Shown here piece by piece: positions 9,571 through 20,500 of a stretch of DNA of 53,247 nt. Made by a program: the position numbers and the translations under genes. The DNA is from Bacillota bacterium (GTDB lineage: Bacteria > Bacillota > Clostridia > Peptostreptococcales > Anaerovoracaceae). The DNA lies in assembly GCA_017431785.1 (NCBI GenBank), contig JAFRKJ010000040.1, positions 1 to 53,247 of the forward strand. The letters run 5' to 3'. Position 1 is the first letter of the stretch; each line of letters opens with the position of its first letter. A model generated the notes under the pieces. It saw nothing but the letters and a program-made list of their open reading frames with translations. It was not told the DNA's origin and did not search any database.

Positions 9571-10313
9571 GCCTCCTCACCTTCCTTTCTGTCTTTTTTG
9601 AAACTCAGTATAGTAAGTATGAGAAGTATTGCTGCCAGTGTGAGCATCAGCAATGGAAGCAGCAGGTTTGCATCATCTCCGGTCCTTACTGTTTTGCCCG
9701 GGATATGATTGTAGATAATACCACCGTCTGCTGCATTCTCAACTCCATAAGCGATTCGAAGCTGTCCGATGGCTGACTGATAACTGTTAGCCTGTGATTC
9801 GCCATCAAGAGCTACAGTAAGCTTCGTAACACCTGACTGTCCACTTTTCAGTGTGTCAATGTAAAGCCATTCTTCTGTAGCGTTTGTCGCAGCCCTGAGT
9901 CCCTTATCGGCCTTATCAGGGTTCTCGCTGTCAGCACCTGCTACCGCATCACTGCTGAAGATCGTAACAGTTCCTTCCTTCTTTCCTTCATTGACCAGCT
10001 TGTACGTATAACCGCCATCCGCGGCTCCGTTAATGCTCTCCTCTTCCAAAGTCTTCACAACCGTATTATCGAGATACCAGTCTGTATCATTGCCTGACTC
10101 GTTTTTGTATTCGAATACAAATGTCATGCTATCGCCCGGCTCCAGATCACCGATTGCTTCATCGAGCTTAGCTGCTGCCTCGCTGTTGTTGATGTCTGTT
10201 CCATCATAAGTGAATGTGCCGCCGTCATAGTTTGCTGCAAAAGCGATCTGGCTCATCATGAGTACTGTAATGAGGGCCAGCAGAAGGATCATTGTTTTTC
10301 TTAATTTCTTCAT
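9567..10313 (-). CDS. Secreted protein with C-terminal membrane anchor, fibre operon
   Basis: The product has 248 residues, with a signal peptide at ~1-27 (MKKLRK..., cleavage near AFA) and one C-terminal helix at ~216-237 followed by the basic/acidic tail SFKKDRKEGEEA. The extracellular part is beta-rich and acidic, with no Cys and no family motif I recognise with certainty. It loosely recalls the TasA/TapA-type beta-sandwich accessory proteins encoded beside SipW (the word SGQSGVTKLTVALDGE resembles the linker before such domains). A strong SD (AGGAGG, 7 nt spacing) precedes the ATG, 12 nt after the TasA-like gene. A TapA-like fibre base is a possible role, but this is inferred from position and topology only. 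Confidence 0.7.
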   Translation of the reverse strand: MKKLRKTMILLLALITVLMMSQIAFAANYDGGTFTYDGTDINNSEAAAKLDEAIGDLEPGDSMTFVFEYKNESGNDTDWYLDNTVVKTLEEESINGAADGGYTYKLVNEGKKEGTVTIFSSDAVAGADSENPDKADKGLRAATNATEEWLYIDTLKSGQSGVTKLTVALDGESQANSYQSAIGQLRIAYGVENAADGGIIYNHIPGKTVRTGDDANLLLPLLMLTLAAILLILTILSFKKDRKEGEEA

Positions 10314-10325
10314 CTCCGTACCTCC

Positions 10326-11024
10326 TTACAGATCAATTCCTACGGATCCGGCATCAACGCCCCAGACACTCTTGATCGCCTTGGCTGCATTATGTGTCTG
10401 TACGGCCTGAGCTTCAGCCTCCACATTGAAGGTGTATCCGTTGTACTTGTAGGTATAAGTTATGATAGTCTTAGTGGCTTTTCCTTCCTGGACGCCTTCA
10501 ACAATCTTGCCTTTGCCTTCTTCCAGAACATCGCCGCTAATTCTGATATCCTTGAACAGCTCTTGCTCAGCTCCCGCTTTCAGGATATTTTTGAGGTAGT
10601 AAATCTGCGTTTCCTCACTGCCGCCTTCTTTCACCGTCCAACTCTTATCTGCAGTCAGTTCAATCAGATCCGGACTTAACGTTGTGGCTTTCGCACCCTC
10701 TTTATCTGTCCAGTACTTGCGAACTATAACTCTGACATATTCGTCTGCGTCGCCATTATTGACCACACCAACAGAGTCCTTATATGTTCTGGTCGGTTCG
10801 ATTTTGTTGCCTATCGATTTATATAGTACTCCGTCATCAACAGTTTTTCCGTTCTCCGTAATGCCTACCGCTAAACTATCTGTTGCAATTGTGGCATCAT
10901 AGTTATCACTTGTTACAGTAATTGCCGCCTTGGTTCCAACTGCTCCACCAGATACTAACAACAGCAGAGAAACTGCAAAGAGTGCTATTGTACGCTTTGA
11001 TAGTACAGTGTTTCTAAATTTCAT
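10326..11024 (-). CDS. TasA/camelysin-like secreted fibre protein (second, longer copy)
   Basis: The chosen ATG at 11024 gives 232 residues. A GTG nine bases upstream would overlap the AGGAGG SD, whereas the SD stands 8 nt before this ATG. The N-terminus is a SipW-type export signal: basic MKFRNTVLSKRT, a hydrophobic core (ALFAVSLLLLVSGG), then AVGTKAAIT. The mature part fits the TasA/CalY pattern: early beta strands, VGVVNNGDADEYVRVIVRKYW, and a central K/E-rich segment. It lacks a C-terminal anchor. In Bacillus, TasA is processed by SipW and forms the amyloid-like biofilm fibre; the sipW-like gene of this locus suggests the same route. It lies 15 nt after the shorter paralogue. The family assignment is by N-terminus, size and context, as the mature sequence is diverged. 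Confidence 0.75.
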   Translation of the reverse strand: MKFRNTVLSKRTIALFAVSLLLLVSGGAVGTKAAITVTSDNYDATIATDSLAVGITENGKTVDDGVLYKSIGNKIEPTRTYKDSVGVVNNGDADEYVRVIVRKYWTDKEGAKATTLSPDLIELTADKSWTVKEGGSEETQIYYLKNILKAGAEQELFKDIRISGDVLEEGKGKIVEGVQEGKATKTIITYTYKYNGYTFNVEAEAQAVQTHNAAKAIKSVWGVDAGSVGIDL

Positions 11025-11039
11025 TTTCGCCACCTCCTA

Positions 11040-11552
11040 TCATTCCGCTGAGATGGAAGGAATATACTTCCATCCTTCAGGCTTCTCAACTTTGTTATTG
11101 CTGTCATAAGTCGGCTGTGCCGATTCATGTGTTACTACGATCTGATAGCTGTCACCAAGATCCGTTCCTGCAGGATATTCTCCTGTGTTGGCTACAATCG
11201 GTGTTGTTACGTCACCATCTCCATTTTCACCTGGTTTTAATATCTTGTTGTAGTAGTAGTAATCTCCATTTTGTTCCCAACCGTCCGACGGCTCAATAGT
11301 CATTTGTGTCGGTCCAACGATCATCACTCTGACAACTATATTCGTCTCTCCGGTGTTTTTAATAGTAACGGTTTTCTGATTTTCGTTTACATCTTCTTTT
11401 ATCTCAGTTTTTCCACCAAGGGAGAGCACTGCTCCTCCCTTGGCTTCTGTGTAATCACTGAAGTATGCAAATGCCACACCTACTGAGAGGGAGAGGACAA
11501 GTGCCATCGAAACAGCTAACAGAATTGATTTTTTATTCATTATTTTCTTCAT
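11040..11552 (-). CDS. TasA/camelysin-like secreted fibre protein (first copy)
   Basis: The product has 170 residues from ATG 11552; the upstream GTG at 11561 is rejected because AGGAGG sits 8 nt before the ATG and overlaps the GTG. The N-terminus has the classic SipW-dependent signal: MKKIMNKKS, a hydrophobic core, then VGVAFAYFSDYTE, matching the AYF(S/T)D hallmark of TasA, camelysin and related proteins. The mature domain shows KTVTIKNTGETNIVVRVMI, a strand pair typical of the TasA-type beta-sandwich, and ends without an anchor. It starts 18 nt after the giant vWA gene and precedes the second TasA-like gene. It is a likely structural subunit or co-polymer of the surface fibre, exported by Sec and cleaved by the SipW-like peptidase at 25026-25523. 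Confidence 0.85.
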   Translation of the reverse strand: MKKIMNKKSILLAVSMALVLSLSVGVAFAYFSDYTEAKGGAVLSLGGKTEIKEDVNENQKTVTIKNTGETNIVVRVMIVGPTQMTIEPSDGWEQNGDYYYYNKILKPGENGDGDVTTPIVANTGEYPAGTDLGDSYQIVVTHESAQPTYDSNNKVEKPEGWKYIPSISAE

Positions 11553-11570
11553 TTTGTCCACCTCCTTCTC

Positions 11571-14500
11571 TTAGTCTACTGCATTGTCGCCGGGACTTTT
11601 CTCCGTCCCTGCCCGTTTCTCGGTGCCGGCTTTTTGTTCTCCTTTTCCGGAAAAGTCATAACCGCCAGTGTCATTCTTTGTATAGTTGTTTATTTCACCG
11701 CTGTTGTAATTGAGGTTGTCATAAACATTCTTGAATGATGCTTTGTAAACTCCGTCTTCTAGTTTCAACGTTACAGTAGGCTCGTCTGTAGTGAAGTTGC
11801 TTGCATATACCTCTGTTACCTCTACCGGTATATCTGTTGGTATCCTGGAGATTGTAACAGTCTTCACTTTTCCTGCTTCGACCTCTGCTGCAGAGAACTT
11901 GATTCCACCGGCCGCTGAGAACTTCTTGCCCTTTGTTTCTTTGTCGACAACTCTGAACGCAAGTGTTACATCATTGACACCGTCATGCTGAACAAAGTTC
12001 TCAAGTTCCTTAGTGATCGTGATGTCTGTGTAAGCTCTGGTATTGGTGAACTCTGCATCATACTCGACCTCTGCTGGATCCTTGGTGACCTGAAGTGTGC
12101 CATCTCCATTGTCTTCTACTGTGACTTTCACGGTCTTTACAGAATTATCATATCTGTAGTTTCCAAGTTCGAAGATGCCATCTGCTGCCGGATCTTCCTT
12201 GTAGGTCTTACCTGTCTTAGTGTTCACAGCATCGTCAGGGATGACTTCCTTGATGGTGTAGGTGTAATCACCTGTTTCATCGATCGTCTTTTCTGATTCT
12301 GCATCGTACTTCTTGACGTACTCAATCGTACTGAACGTGAACTCTGAGCTTGTTCCTGCCTTGGTATCTGCGTCGCCTTCAACATCGGCACCTTCGCCAC
12401 CTGCAGTTGCGGTAGCAACTTCACTGCCGTCCCCATCAAGTATTACGAAGTCGAATGACTGCTCAGCAAGGTCGCCGTATTCGAGAGTCTTAAGTCCGTC
12501 GAGTACAAGCTCGCCTCTGGCTTCATAGTCGTTGATGAACTCCGGTGTAGGAGCTTTGTCCTTACCGTCATACTTGATATCGAGTGTTCCGTCACCGTTG
12601 TCTGTTACAGTAACCGGAATCGTTGCAACTGTGGTGTCATATGTGACTCCGCCAAGTTTGTCTGCATCATCAGCAGGCACAACTTCTGAAATTGTTACGG
12701 TGTGGTCCCCTGTCTGATCCTTTCCAGTTTCTTTTACGAACTGAATCGCATCAAATGTTACCTTACCATCTGCATCATTTGCTTCCGTACCACCGACTGT
12801 AGTGCCATCCAGTTTGAGCTCGAATTCGAATTCACCTTCTGCAAGGTCACGTCCTCTGAGCGTCTTCTGTGCGTCAAACTCTGCAGATCCAACCGCTCTG
12901 TAAGTGTTGGTAACTGTCAAAGCTTCTTTGTCTTCGTCATAGGTAACGCTCTCGACCTCGAGTGCATTGGTATCAGGATCCTTGCTGATGACAACGGTTA
13001 CCTCATATGTGTTCATATCATATGTGATTCCGCCCTTGCCGCCATCAACTTCTGTGATCGTGTACTTATATGTACCTGCCTTCTCGAATGTGATCTCTCC
13101 GAATACCGCAGTCTGGTTAGCTTTTGTTGCTTTTGCTGTTCTGGTCTCTTTGCCGAGGATCGTATCGATGATGCTTCCCTTTGGCATTGGCGCGCCATCG
13201 ACACCTTCCAGCGTGAACTCGAATTCATCAGCATCCAGCCAATCACGTCCTGAGAGTTCCTTTGTTACCTGAAGCAGATCTTCCGTAACCAATGGGGTAT
13301 ATGTGTTCTCAATGGTCAGGCTCTCTTCGCCATCGTAAGTTACTGTTGCAACAAGTGTATTGTCTGTGTCGCTCTTCTTCGCAACGGTTACGATGACTTC
13401 GTGTGGTGTTTCATCATAGGTGACGCCATCCACATGATCGTTGATCTCAGTAATGGTGTATTTGTATTCACCAGACTTCTCATAGGTGATAGTTCCAAAT
13501 ACTGCTGTCTTCTTATCCTTTGTCGCCTTTACTGTATCTGATGCCGGCATTGGAGTTGTTTCAAGTCCTGCAGTATTGCTGACCGCTTCAAGTTTGAATG
13601 TGAAGCTGTCTGCCTTGCCCCAGTCATTGAATTCCTTGGTCGCCTTGATCAGATCCTCTGCAACGAGTGGCTTATAAGTATTCGTTACAGTCAGTTTATC
13701 TTTATCGCCGTCATACTTGACTGCTGCTGTCAGCTTGTTCGTATCAGGATCCTTGCTGACAGTCACAACTACTTCATAGGACTTCGTATCGTATGTTACG
13801 CCGTCCGCATGATCATCAGTCTCTGTGATCGTGTACTTGTATTCACCGGCCTTTTCGAAGGTGATATCACCAAACTCAGCAGTTGGGGCGTCCTTTGTCG
13901 CCATTGCTGTCTTCGTTGTACCGGTGACTCCCTCTGGCATCGGTGCATTACCCTGAGCTTCAAGTGTGAAGGTGAAGCTGTCTGCCTTACCCCAGTCATT
14001 GAAGTTCTTTGTTACCTCGATACCCTTCTTTACTGCCGTATATGTGTTCGTAACGATCAGGCTGTCTTCAGTATCATCGTACTTGACAGTCGCTACCAGA
14101 GTATTATCTGTTTCACTCTTCTTCGCAACGGTTACAACTGCTTTGTGTGGTGTCGTATCATAGCTTACACCATCAGCTCCATCATTGCGTTCAGTAATTG
14201 TGTATTCATACACACCAGCCTTCTCGAATGTGATTTCTGGGAATGCTGCCACTGGTGAACCCTTTGTAGCGGTTGCTTCTGTTGTCGAAGGCATTGGAGG
14301 CAGTTTGCCATCCTTTTCAACTCCTGCGAGATCGAATGTGAAGCTTTCTGCCTTGCCCCAGTCATTGAACGCCTTGGTTGCCTGAAGTGTTGCTTTCGTT
14401 GATTTGTAATTATTGACGATTGTCAGCTCATCAGCATCCTCATATTTGACTGTTGCTGTCAACGCATTGGTTGCATCTTCAGCTTTCGTAACCGTTACAA

Positions 14501-17500
14501 CAACCGTCTTCGGCGTTGTGTCATAGGTTACGCCATCTTCATGATCATCAATCTCAGTGATTGTGTACTTGTATTCTCCAGCCTTCTCAAACTGAACTTT
14601 TCCGAAGATTGCAGTCTTGTTCTCTTCCGTAGCCGTTACGCGTGTATTTGCAGGCATTGGATTGGTATCGACTCCTTCGATGTCATTTCCTGCATCTGCA
14701 AGCGTGAATGTAAAGCTCTCTGCCTTACCCCAGTCATTGAAGGACTTGGTTGCTTTGAGTTCCACGTCGTTGGACTTGCTGTAAGTATTGGTTACTATAA
14801 GGCTATCCGCATTGTCTTCACCATAGGTAACCGTTGCCTTGAGCGTATTGTCTGTGTCGCTCGTCGGACTGATAACAATCGTGACTTTCTTTGGAGTCGT
14901 ATCATAGGAGACGCCATCGGCTCCGCCATTGCGCTCTGTGATCGTGTACTCATACTTTCCGACCGTGTCGAATGAGATGTCTCCGAATACTGCTGTCGGC
15001 GAAGCCTGCGTAGCAGTAGCACTTCTTCCTGCTTCTGCAGGCATTGGCGCGCCCTCTGTTACAGCTGCCAGATCGAATGTGAAGCTGTCTGCCTTACCCC
15101 AGTCTTCGAAGGCCTTTGTAACTTCAGCATGTGTTGTGACTGGAGTAAATGTATTCGTTACAGTCAATCCATTTTCTGTCTCATATTCAGGAGTTGCCGT
15201 AAGAGCGTTTGTTTCAGGGTCTTTCACTACATGGACAGTGACAGTATGCGGCATTGTGTCATATGTAACGCCAGGAACACCGCCGTCTCTCTCTGTAATT
15301 GTATAGATGTAGTCTCCCGCTTTTCCGAACTTGATTTCGTCGAATACTGCTTTCTTTCCGTTTGTAGAAGTTGCAGTTGCAACAGTGTTTGTAGGCAACG
15401 GAGCGCCTTCTGTTACGGCTGCCAGATCAAATGTAAAGTTGTCTGCCTTGCCCCAGTCTTCGAAATCCTTTGTTGCTTCAAGCTTTACACCATTGGATTC
15501 ACTGTAGCTGTTCGTGATGGTAAGTGATGTCTTTCCATCGTATTCGATTGCAGCTGAGAGCTCATTCTTCGGCGCATCACCCTTTGTGACAGTTACCACT
15601 ACTTCGTGTGGTGTTGTGTCGTATGTTACACCGTCTACATGATCATTGACCTCAGTGATGGTGTACTTGTAAATACCGGCCTTCTCAAACTCGATCTCAC
15701 CGAATAATGCCTTAAGATTGTCTGCTGTTACTGTCTTGCTGACCTTGCCGCCAGACGCATCTGCAGGCATCGGAGTATCGATTGTCTCACCTTCAGCATC
15801 TTGAGATTCTCCCGGAGCAAGCTCGAATGTGAAGCTTTCTGCCTTGCCCCAATCAGAGAATGACTTTGTTGCTTCAAGCTCTTTTTTCACAGGTTTGTAT
15901 GTATTTGTGATCGTCAGGCTATCCGCATTATCATACTTCACTTCTGCCGTCAGCGCATTGCCTTCACCCTTTGATACAGTAACAACAACATTGTGCGGTG
16001 TCGTGTCATATGTTACACCATCCGCTGTTCCTGCTGTCTCTGTAATGGTGTAGCTGTAAGTGCCAGCCTTCTTATACTCGATTTCGCCGAATATTGCAGT
16101 AGGGTTGTCTTCGGTGACTTCCATAACAACCTTGTTGTCGGTTGCGCCTGCTGGCATTGGTGCACCATCTACAGGTGCCAGCGTAAATTCGAAGCTGTCC
16201 GCCTTGCCCCAATCTGCAAAGCTCTTCGTAGCCTGCAATGAGGTTTTGCTGCTTGCGAACCTATTGGTGATGATTAGTTCTTCCTGATCGGTATCATACG
16301 TAACTGTTGCTGTAAGTGCATTTGTATTTGCATTCTTATCTACGTGAACAACAACCGTGTGCTCACTTGTATCGTATGTAACGCCGTCAACTCCATCGTC
16401 TTTTTCAGTGATAGTGTACCTGTAGTCTCCCGCCGCTGGATATTTGATGGTGCCAAATACCGCGGTTGGAGCAACTTCCGTTGCCTTTGCTGTCATGGTG
16501 TTGCCTTCGGCACTCGCCGGCATCGGGGCGCCACCCTTTGCTTCGAGCGTGAATGTGAAGCTGTCTGTCTGTCCCCAATCATTGATCTGCTTCGTTACCT
16601 GAATAGGGGCCTCTGCAGGTGTAAATGTGTTATCTACTGTCAGAGAAGCAGAAGCCTCACCGTCATAGGTTACTTCCGCAGTAAGTGCATTTGTATCAGG
16701 ATCCTTGCTGACAGTTACAACAACAGTATGTGTGCTCGTGTCATACGCAACACCATCTGCACTTCCTCTTACCTCGGTAATCTTATATGTGTATGTGTCT
16801 GCTTTCTCGAATGTGATTGTACCGAATGTATCGGTATAATCTGGTGTATCCTTTGTAATTTCTACCGTTCTGGAATCGCCTTCTGTAAGGAGATCACCTA
16901 ACGCTTCTGTGAGTCCTGATGCAGGAGGCATCGGAGCGTCATCGGATACTGGTTCAAGCTTGAATATGAACTTGTCGCTGTTTGTCCAGTCACGTCCGGT
17001 GAAATTCTTCGTAACATCAATCGGAACTGTTACAGGCTCAAATGTGTTCTCAACTGTAAGGCTGTTTTCTCCATCGTACTTAACTGTTGCTGTCAGAGCA
17101 TTGTCGTCACCCTTTGTGACTGTTACGACGACGTTGTGCGGTGTTGTATCATACGTTACTCCGTCCGCTCCGTCGTTCTGCTCTGTGATCGTGTAGTTAT
17201 ATGTGCCAGCCTTTTCGAAGGTAATATCTCCGAAGTCAACAGTCTTGTTTGCCTCAGTTGCCGTTCCGATCTTGGATCCTTCCGAGGATCCTGCCGGCAT
17301 CGGTGTTGTAACGCCTGCTGTGTTCGTTCCAGCTTTCAGTTCGAATCTGAAGCCTGCTCCAGCTTTCGCCCAGTCATTTTTACCAAAGTCTTTCGTAACT
17401 TCGATTGATTCCTGAACCGGAGTGAATGTGTTCTCAATTTCGAGCTTTTCAGCCGAACCATAATCAACAGTTGCTGTCAGTTCGTTTGTATCGGTATCCT

Positions 17501-20500
17501 TCACCACATGAACTGTTACTTCATGCGGAGTAGTATCATACGTAACACCATCCACGCCATCGTTGACCTCTGTTACGGTGTAAGTATAATCCTTCGCTTC
17601 CGTGAACTCGATGGTACCGAATACTGCAGTCTTTGATGACTCAGTTACCTGAACTGTCTTCGTTCCATCCTCAGCAAGACCGGCAGGCATCGGAGCACCT
17701 GCTGTTTTAGCTGCCAGCTTGAATGTGAAGCTGTTTGCCTTGCCCCAGCTATCGAAGACCTTTGTAGCCTCGATCTGAGCGGATGTTGGACTGAACCGGT
17801 TCGTAACTGTAAGACCTTCAAGATCTTCTCCTCCATCATAGCTCCATGATGTAGTGAGAACATTTCCTGCACCCTTCGTTACCACAACAGTCAGAACGTG
17901 TTCAGATGTATCGTATGTAATACCATCTGCAGTTCCTTTGGTTTCTTTAATAATGTAGGTATATGTTCCGGCCTTATTGAACTTAACCGTTCCGAAGCTT
18001 GCAATAGGATTGGCCTTAGTTGCTGTCGCCGTTGTGTTCGCAGGCATCGGAGCTGTGACTCCAGCCGGAGCGGAACCTGCTGTCAGCGTAAATTCGAAGC
18101 TGTCAGTGTTATTCCAGTCACGACCTGTCAGTGCTTTGGTTACCTGAATTGGAACTTCTGTAGAAGGCACAAATGTGTTGGTGACACTAAGCGCATCCTT
18201 TTCTTCATACTTTACAGAAGTTACTGAAAGTGCATTTGTTGCAGAGTCTTTGCTGACCGTCACCACAACGTTCTTTGGCGTTGTATCATAAGCGACACCA
18301 TCCAGGTCTCCCTGTTCCTCTGTAATAGTATAGCGGTATGTTCCTGCTTCGTTGAACGTAATCGTTCCGAACTTCGCGATGTTCTCGTTTACCTCTGTTT
18401 GAGGATCATCCTTAGTAGCCGTCGCAGTTCTTCCTGCTTCTGCAGGCATCGGAGTTGTAATTGTTTCATCTGCAGCATTTTGAGATTCTCCAGCAGCAAG
18501 TGTGAACGTAAAGCTGTCTGCATCTTCCCAATCACGTCCAGACAGGATCTTCGTAACTTCAAGATCCTGTGTTACAGGAGTAAATGTGTTTTCAACTGAA
18601 GCCGATGCCTCGCCATCATACTTGATGCTTGTAACCAGCTTATTATCAGCATCAGTTGAAACTGTAACAACTACATTGATTGGTGTTGTGTTGTATGTAA
18701 CGCCATCAGCGCTACCCTTAGTTTCTGTGATTGTGTACTTATAAGTACCGACACTATTGTAGCTGATGTTCCCAAATGCAGCTATCCAATTGGAAGCTTT
18801 ATTGGCTGTAGCTGTAGTTTGTGCCGGCATTGGTGTGTTGTCGTCTTCGCCAACAATAGTGAATGTGAATGAATCATCATCCTTGAATTCACGGCCGTTC
18901 AATGTCTTTGTGACTTGCGGAGCAGCCGTTACCGGGGTAAGTGTATTTGTTACTGTGAGGGAGTTCTGATCTCCATCATACTTAACTGCTGCAACAAGAT
19001 CACCATTTGCATCTTTGCTTACAGTAATCTTTACCGTATGCGGCGTTTCATCATAAACCACTCCCGCTATAGGATTCTGCGGTTTGATTTCAGTTATCGT
19101 GTATTCATATTCTCCCTCTTCAGAGAACATGATTGTTCCGAAACCTACAGTTTTGTTATTACTGTCTGCTGTTACTGTTTTTTCGTCATCAATCGTACCA
19201 GCTGGCATCGGTGCGTTTTCAGTAACTGGTTCAAGCTTGAACTGGAAGCTGTCACTAGCAGTCCAATCACGTCCGGACAGCTGCTTAGTAACTTCAGGCT
19301 CGGCAGTAGCCGCTGTCACTTTGTTAGTATATGCAACTGAAAAGACATTGTTTGGCTGATCAATGGTGCCAGTAACAGTGTCGCCTCTCACCGTGCCAGG
19401 TGTAGCCTGATAATCGGCGGCATAATCAGGATCTGTTACTTCTGTAGAGGTCTCCGCTTTCACAAAACCGTAGCCGGTTGACATGGCGGTTTCCTGTATG
19501 GAATAGGTAGTGCCTGTTGGAAGGTTGAAGAAACGTACATTCCAACCATCCTTAATGCTAATGGTAAATTGTGCACCAGATGGGACAGAATAACTGCCTG
19601 TCGGGTTGCCCGATGCATCAACTTGTGGTGTTACGTTGGATGAATAATTTTCAATCGGTACAGTATTACCATCCTTGTCCTGTGCACCAAACCATACGGC
19701 ATCACCATTGATGTCCGTAACGGTGATAGTGTAAGTAAACGTTGCATTTGGATTCGGATTTGGATTGGTTTCTACATTCTTGCTCAGGTTCAGATTGCTT
19801 CGACGATCATTCTTGGCAACCAGCTGTGGATGAGTAGTCTCACTTACCTGATAACTCTTGCCATCAATTACATAGTAATCCGTTCCCTCAGTTCCTGTAG
19901 GGTTATCTGTCTTGATCAGCATAGTCAATGTTCCATTGATGACCATTGGACGATAGACATCTGCCGTCAGATCCCAGTAGTAGGAGAAGGAAGCCGGCTC
20001 AGTAACTGTGTATTCATGACCTTTTTCACGGACGTTATATCGCCCATCAGAAGTCTTGGTGATAAAGCCAGTGGAAATATACTCCTTACCAGATGTCCAG
20101 TTATTACCGTTGTTGAGAGAAACATTATCGAGATAAGCACTTCCGTCCTTCGTCACTGTCAAGGTGATTCCAGTTTCAACTCGAGGGTCTAACGCGTTGT
20201 GCCACTCCTTCTTAACTGTGATGTCGTCTGAATCCAGCGACATGTTCTGAAGAGTTCCTTCAGTATAATTTGCATCTATATCAGTAGTATCAGAAATAGT
20301 TACAGTATCACCAGTCTTGGTTGTCTTGTTGTATGTAGCATTTACCTGGTCTGTATTTGTTTTCAGGGCGTATGTGCCTGTAGTAGTTGCAGTTGGTGGT
20401 GTAACTTCTACGACCTGCGCTTTCTCTGCGTCTGTGAGTGATGCATAAGTTCTCAAGCCGTTATTCAGGTCGGCAACCAGGTCATATGCCGCCTGGCTAG

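Noticed and set aside
11024-11033. GTG at 11033 as start of the second TasA-like gene
   Set aside because: The AGGAGG SD directly abuts this GTG; the ATG at 11024 has the correct 8-nt spacing. The same reasoning moves the start of the first TasA-like gene from 11561 to 11552.
11571-11720. Search for an LPXTG sorting signal at the end of the giant fibre protein
   Set aside because: No LPXTG-like motif, hydrophobic helix or positive tail is present in the last ~150 residues.
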